Below, piece after piece: positions 60,304-64,000 of a DNA stretch of 64,000 nucleotides. The position numbers and the translations under genes were made by a program. The notes under the pieces are model-generated. The model searched no databases. It saw only the letters and a list, made by a program, of their open reading frames with translations, and had not been told where the DNA came from. The stretch's first letter is position 1; every line of letters begins with the position of its first letter. The stretch covers positions 165,774,382-165,838,381 of the forward strand of contig NC_080570.1 in assembly GCF_030247185.1 (NCBI RefSeq), written 5' to 3'. The DNA comes from Malaya genurostris (taxonomy: Eukaryota > Arthropoda > Insecta > Diptera > Culicidae).

Positions 60304-60565
60304 TTTTGTTTATTCAATGTGTGAATAACAAATGCCTACTACGGTATGTAAAATTTCAAACTTATCGTCTGTCATCACGCGGAAAATTTACTACACTGCC
60401 AGAAGATTGGGGTCCCGTTGGTTCAAGCTAGTAGTTGAATTGGGTTGTTTCGCTGTTGGTTTGTTAATATGTGATATGTTAGAAAAGAAACAATGAAGAT
60501 AGTATTTTAATATAGTGGTTCAAATGGAATTTATTTTGTTTAAAAAGTGGTGGAGTTTAGAGTTC
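60304..60565. other. Unassigned sequence
   Basis: Short spacer between two MITEs. Nothing was recognised. Confidence 0.4.
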
Positions 60566-60915
60566 ATGTTTACGTTTCGTCTTTGACTCATCAATGCACA
60601 GCAGTTCAAATTGAACTACTTAATGCAAAGCTCGACAGTTCAATATAAACCGCTAGGCAGCCGTATAGTTAATGTTATTTGCAAAACACTTCGCTGTTAC
60701 ACACGAAGTGTAATGTCTAAACTAATGTCTCGGAAGAAACAAGTTGACCGTACAGATTGTGGTAATTTGAAGGGGAATGTGTAATAGCAAAGTGTTTTGC
60801 AAATAGTATTAACTTTACGTCTGCTTAGCGGTTCTAATTGAACTGTCGAGTTTTGCATTAAGCATTTCAATTTGAACTGCTGTGCACTGATGAGTCTTGG
60901 ACGAAACGTAAACAT
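60566..60915. mobile_element. Palindromic MITE family A, copy 3
   Basis: The outer ~50 bases are inverted repeats: ATGTTTACGTTTCGTCTTTG on the left and its near-complement on the right, then GACTCATCARTGCACAGCAG. It is 350 bp long, about 100 bp longer than copy 1, because of extra interior sequence (AGTAATGTCTAAACTAATG-type). Inner segments TTTGCAAAACACTTCGCTGT and GCAAAGTGTTTTGCAAATAG form a second inverted pair. Confidence 0.85.
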
Positions 60916-61262
60916 ATACAAAATGGTTCTGTACGCCAAGCATAAATTTGGGAGTGAACTATTAACTGGTTTGAAGCAAACGGTTGGAAATCTGCTATGG
61001 ATTCCATCCAGAGGCAGGTTATTTTAGAATTTTCGCAAATTTGTCTCACGATTTGCTAGAATTTTGAAATAATATCTAACAAGGTAATAACAAAACACAT
61101 CCACAGAAGGTTATCTAAAGTCTACGTAGTCTCATAATTTTTTCTTCTAATATTTTCTAACCTTAGCTTAACTAAGCGCGTTCGCGCGTTTTAATTGTAT
61201 GTTGACCCCAATGCATGATACTTGTAAGCAGTACTATTGGAATGTAAACTGAAGGTTGAAGC
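60916..61262. other. Unassigned sequence
   Basis: Spacer of about 350 bases between two TIR elements. No gene or repeat was recognised. Confidence 0.4.
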
Positions 61263-61264
61263 TA

Positions 61265-62503
61265 CACGGAACGACCGAAATTAGCTCTGCGCCTAATTCA
61301 TATTACTGTTTCTGAATTAGTTGATTTTAACAACAAAATTTCCAAATTTACTATGAAATTAGTTGAAATTGAGAATTTACTTTGCTGAGAAAAACTCCTA
61401 TTTTTAGAGAATGTGTTTAGTTGGCGAATATCATGGACACAAACCAGCAATATTTCAATCCAGTACGAAATTCTCATTGACAACAAATTTTGTTTTAAAA
61501 ATCAGAACATTTGGTTTTATTTATCTATCATTATCATTGCTGAAGTACAGCACAAAGAAAACAAAAATTAAATTGATTTTTTTAACAAGTTTATTAGTCA
61601 AAAACTTATGAGAAGTGTCAAAGCAAAACAATTCATTAAAAAGCTAAAAAGGGCAGTCTTGTTGAAACTGCTTGCAAATTGTTTTGATGTTTTTCGCATG
61701 TGTTACGATATATCCAAATATAAATTTCTAAACCGATATGTAAAAATGAAGTAAACTCTTAGTGGAAAGTGAATTTATTCAGACTTTGTGCGCATTTGAA
61801 GCGATTATGCGTAAAAATGTTTTACGTGGAACAGTGACTGCACTCTAATTGTATATGTTAAATGATGTTTTTTGTATCTTCCAACCTTCCGGGCTGCGCC
61901 GTCTGGTGTACTATTCGTATTCGGTTTTTGTTTTCCGAGTGCTCAAAGTTTTCAGTGAGAGAGTCGATTTCGCGAAGTCGAATGAAGAAAACAGCGATTT
62001 AGAAGAAAGATTTTCAAAAAGAAGTTTACGTTTCGTTTATGTCTTTTTCTCCAATACAACATCGTATTTATAACTGCCAATATAGAAAAGACAACCGCGA
62101 TTGAAAAATTCTTTTCGGTAGTAGTGTGCCATCTAGTGGCTAGTAGTCATTACGGTGTTAACGTTTGTTCGGTGACAGTGCGCCATATAGCTGCAAATTG
62201 CAGAAGCCAATTCAACCATTTATGTTAGTTGTAAATAATGTTTTATTTCTCTAATTCAACTAAAAAATTAGTTGAATGGAAATGTAGTGTGCCTTAACTA
62301 AGAAATGACAGCACGTTTAATTGGTGAATTAAACTTAAAAAATAGTCATTTCAACAAATATTTTATTATTATTAAGGATATGAGAATTTATAAATCTAAA
62401 TTACCAAAAGTAAAATTTTTTTTAGTTGTCTCAAAACATAACTAACTAAAATCAGATAATCAACCAATTTTTTCGCCAAAGTGTTGATATCGGTCTTTCC
62501 GTG
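61265..62503. mobile_element. 1.24-kb non-autonomous TIR element (CACGGAAMGACCGA ends), TA-flanked
   Basis: The left end CACGGAACGACCGAAATTA and the right end, complemented (CACGGAAAGACCGATATCA), are inverted repeats. TA flanks both (61263-61264 and 62504-62505). The subterminal regions on both sides are rich in TTAGTTGAA/TTAGTTGATT motifs. No transposase was recognised; the frames inside are short. The TA duplication suggests mobilisation by a Tc1/mariner-type enzyme, which is inference. Confidence 0.7.
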
Positions 62504-62505
62504 TA

Positions 62506-63184
62506 CACAACGGTATAGTTAAATTGAGTAAAAACATAGGTCTAATGGGTGTTTCTTTTTCAAGTTTCAAAAGGTTTCCCCTCATAGGATGTCGGGTTTA
62601 GCCTCGCAGTTTCTGAAATTTTGGATTTTTGATTCGTCATTTCTTCGCGACTTTTTACGGCCACTAATGCATATTTTTCCAAACTACAAATTGAGATTTG
62701 TAGCTGAAGGCCAGGCCCGTACCCAGGATTTCGTTTCGGGAGGGGCCCAAAATAAGAAATAATGGATATAACTGATGATTCTTGTGCCTTTAGCATTTTT
62801 TGTTTTGATGTTTTTCTTTGTTTTGAAGGGTGAGTGCAAGTAGTTAGCAATTATCAATTTAAGTAAATATTTAAATTTTTTACATTTCTTTTATCATATA
62901 GTCACAAAGTTCGGTTTCGACTTCTGGCTGACTTTCTGGCCGGAAAAACTAAGTGATGAATATTACAACCTTTAATTTCAAGGGTGTGTTCGTATAAGCC
63001 ATGATGTTAAAAGGAACAAATATTTTGGTACTATTCAGTAAACTTTTCTAGTATGCAAAATTTGTTGATTATTTCTTCATCTCTAAGAAATTTATTTGGG
63101 TTCCATTTTGCAGTTTTTGACCGCTACTAAGAAGATTTTTCTGTTGTAGAATTTTCGCTCCAAATGACGAATTTAATTTTTTCT
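62506..63184. other. Mostly unassigned; contains a GGCCCGTACCCAGGATTT motif
   Basis: No gene was recognised. At 62705-62750 AGGCCCGTACCCAGGATTTC followed by GTTTCGGGAGGGGCCC resembles a short motif common at the edges of repeats in many invertebrate genomes; the element could not be delimited. Confidence 0.4.
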
Positions 63185-64000
63185 ACTGTCCAGACCAGAG
63201 ATGCAAAGTAAAAATTTTAAATATATTTGGCTTACATGAAACGTCGAGATTATATGCTATCCCGAAAAAAACTTTTGTAGAATAATTTGAATTTCGTCTC
63301 CACCGACGTTTTATGCAATTCTAAGACATTCAACAACAACAGCAAAATTCGATTTCGTGAATCTCAAAAATTTCCTCCAGAGTTGAGATTTTTCAAAGAA
63401 AATTTTATTTCAAGATTACACAAAATCCTGACGTTTCATGTAATTCTAGAAAATTTGGCATAAGAAAAAAAATTTCGGAAATTTCAAAATTTTTCTAAAT
63501 TCCAGAGTCGAATTTAAAAAAAAATTCTCGAGAGGACACTCTATCTAGACTTTTCAGACATTTGGCATTAAAATTTTTGTTATCGATTTTAGAAATCCCG
63601 AAACTTTTCTATCTCAGAAAGTATATATAATCAAAAGGAAATTTTTTTTAAGTATGACTCAAAATCTCGACATTCGACAAAAAAAAATTTTAATTTCGAA
63701 AATTTCGAAAATTTTTTCACAGTTGAGATATTGCAAAAAAATATTTCGAAATAACTTGAACTTTCAATGTTTCATGCAATTCCAAGACATTCGGCACTAA
63801 AAAAACTTTTCGATCTCGGAAAGTTCAAAATTCAGGTTCCAGAACGTCAATTTTGCAAAAAAAAATTCGACACCAGTTTTGATGTCTAAAGTTTTAGAAT
63901 TACATGAAACGTCAAGATTTTGTGTTATCTCGAAAAACAATTTTTTTTAATCTCAACTCGAGAAAAATTTTCAGATTTTCCGAATCGTAATTTTCTTATT
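63185..64000. repeat. ~120-bp satellite-like repeat, block 3, mixed orientation, runs off the window
   Basis: Six or more degenerate units. Plus-strand forms include GACGTTTTATGCAATTCTAA (about 63304), CTGACGTTTCATGTAATTCT (about 63430) and CAATGTTTCATGCAATTCCA (about 63765). Minus-strand forms include TACATGAAACGTCGAGATTA (about 63233) and TACATGAAACGTCAAGATTT (about 63901). Spacing is about 105-130 bp. The block is cut by the window end. Confidence 0.75.

Overview
The window is AT-rich animal nuclear DNA and reads as a gene-poor, transposon-dense stretch of an insect genome, most likely a mosquito (Culicidae) or close dipteran. The pointers are IS630-Tc1-mariner transposases of the D37E type, a Jockey-type LINE with three zinc knuckles, a tRNA-derived SINE, several families of short TIR elements, and mosquito-style dispersed repeats (the 'CGCCATCTTG' and 'CCGGAAGTCGGATC' families). 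I found no host protein-coding gene, tRNA, rRNA or CRISPR that I can support. Most open frames over 60 codons look like chance frames or lie in repeats. Layout: 1-2.9 kb holds the 3' end of a D37E transposon, an internally deleted mariner, degenerate short-period repeats and a 5'-truncated LINE reverse transcriptase (RT). 2.9-7.9 kb is mostly unassigned. 7.9-14.2 kb is a decayed Penelope-like element (RT plus GIY-YIG). It is interrupted by a SINE with a perfect 12-bp target duplication and by a 4.6-kb TIR element that carries a piece of Jockey LINE. 16.8-19.6 kb holds a D37E transposase whose catalytic core is partly replaced by a microsatellite, then dispersed repeats and an (AT)n tract. 21.9-25.0 kb has a ~120-bp satellite, two copies of a palindromic MITE, a mariner remnant and a small TAA-flanked MITE. 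26.95-29.5 kb is a second copy of the TIR+LINE composite. 35.1 kb is a hAT remnant. 36.5-37.9 kb is a pentanucleotide array with a 1.26-kb perfect (TGTCC)n core. 42.7-46.8 kb is a 4.16-kb (GAAAGAAT)n octanucleotide array, bounded on the right by inverted blocks of the ~120-bp satellite. 49.5 kb is a 272-bp TTA-flanked MITE. 51.4 kb is the 5' half of a D37E transposon with the same terminal repeat as the one at position 219. 53.9-56.8 kb is the best-preserved element: a Jockey-like LINE with intact ORF1, an intact endonuclease, a readable internal Inr/DPE promoter, but no RT. 60-64 kb has three more TIR elements or MITEs and a terminal block of the ~120-bp satellite. How the parts relate: there is no operon or pathway here, but there is a readable insertion order. 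The Penelope-like element came first; the SINE and the TIR composite landed in it later. The LINE piece inside both composite copies belongs to the same family as the 53.9-56.8 kb element and meets the right shell at the same point, so it was most likely inside the composite before the composite multiplied. All calls rest on reading the sequence and on remembered family motifs; no database search was run.
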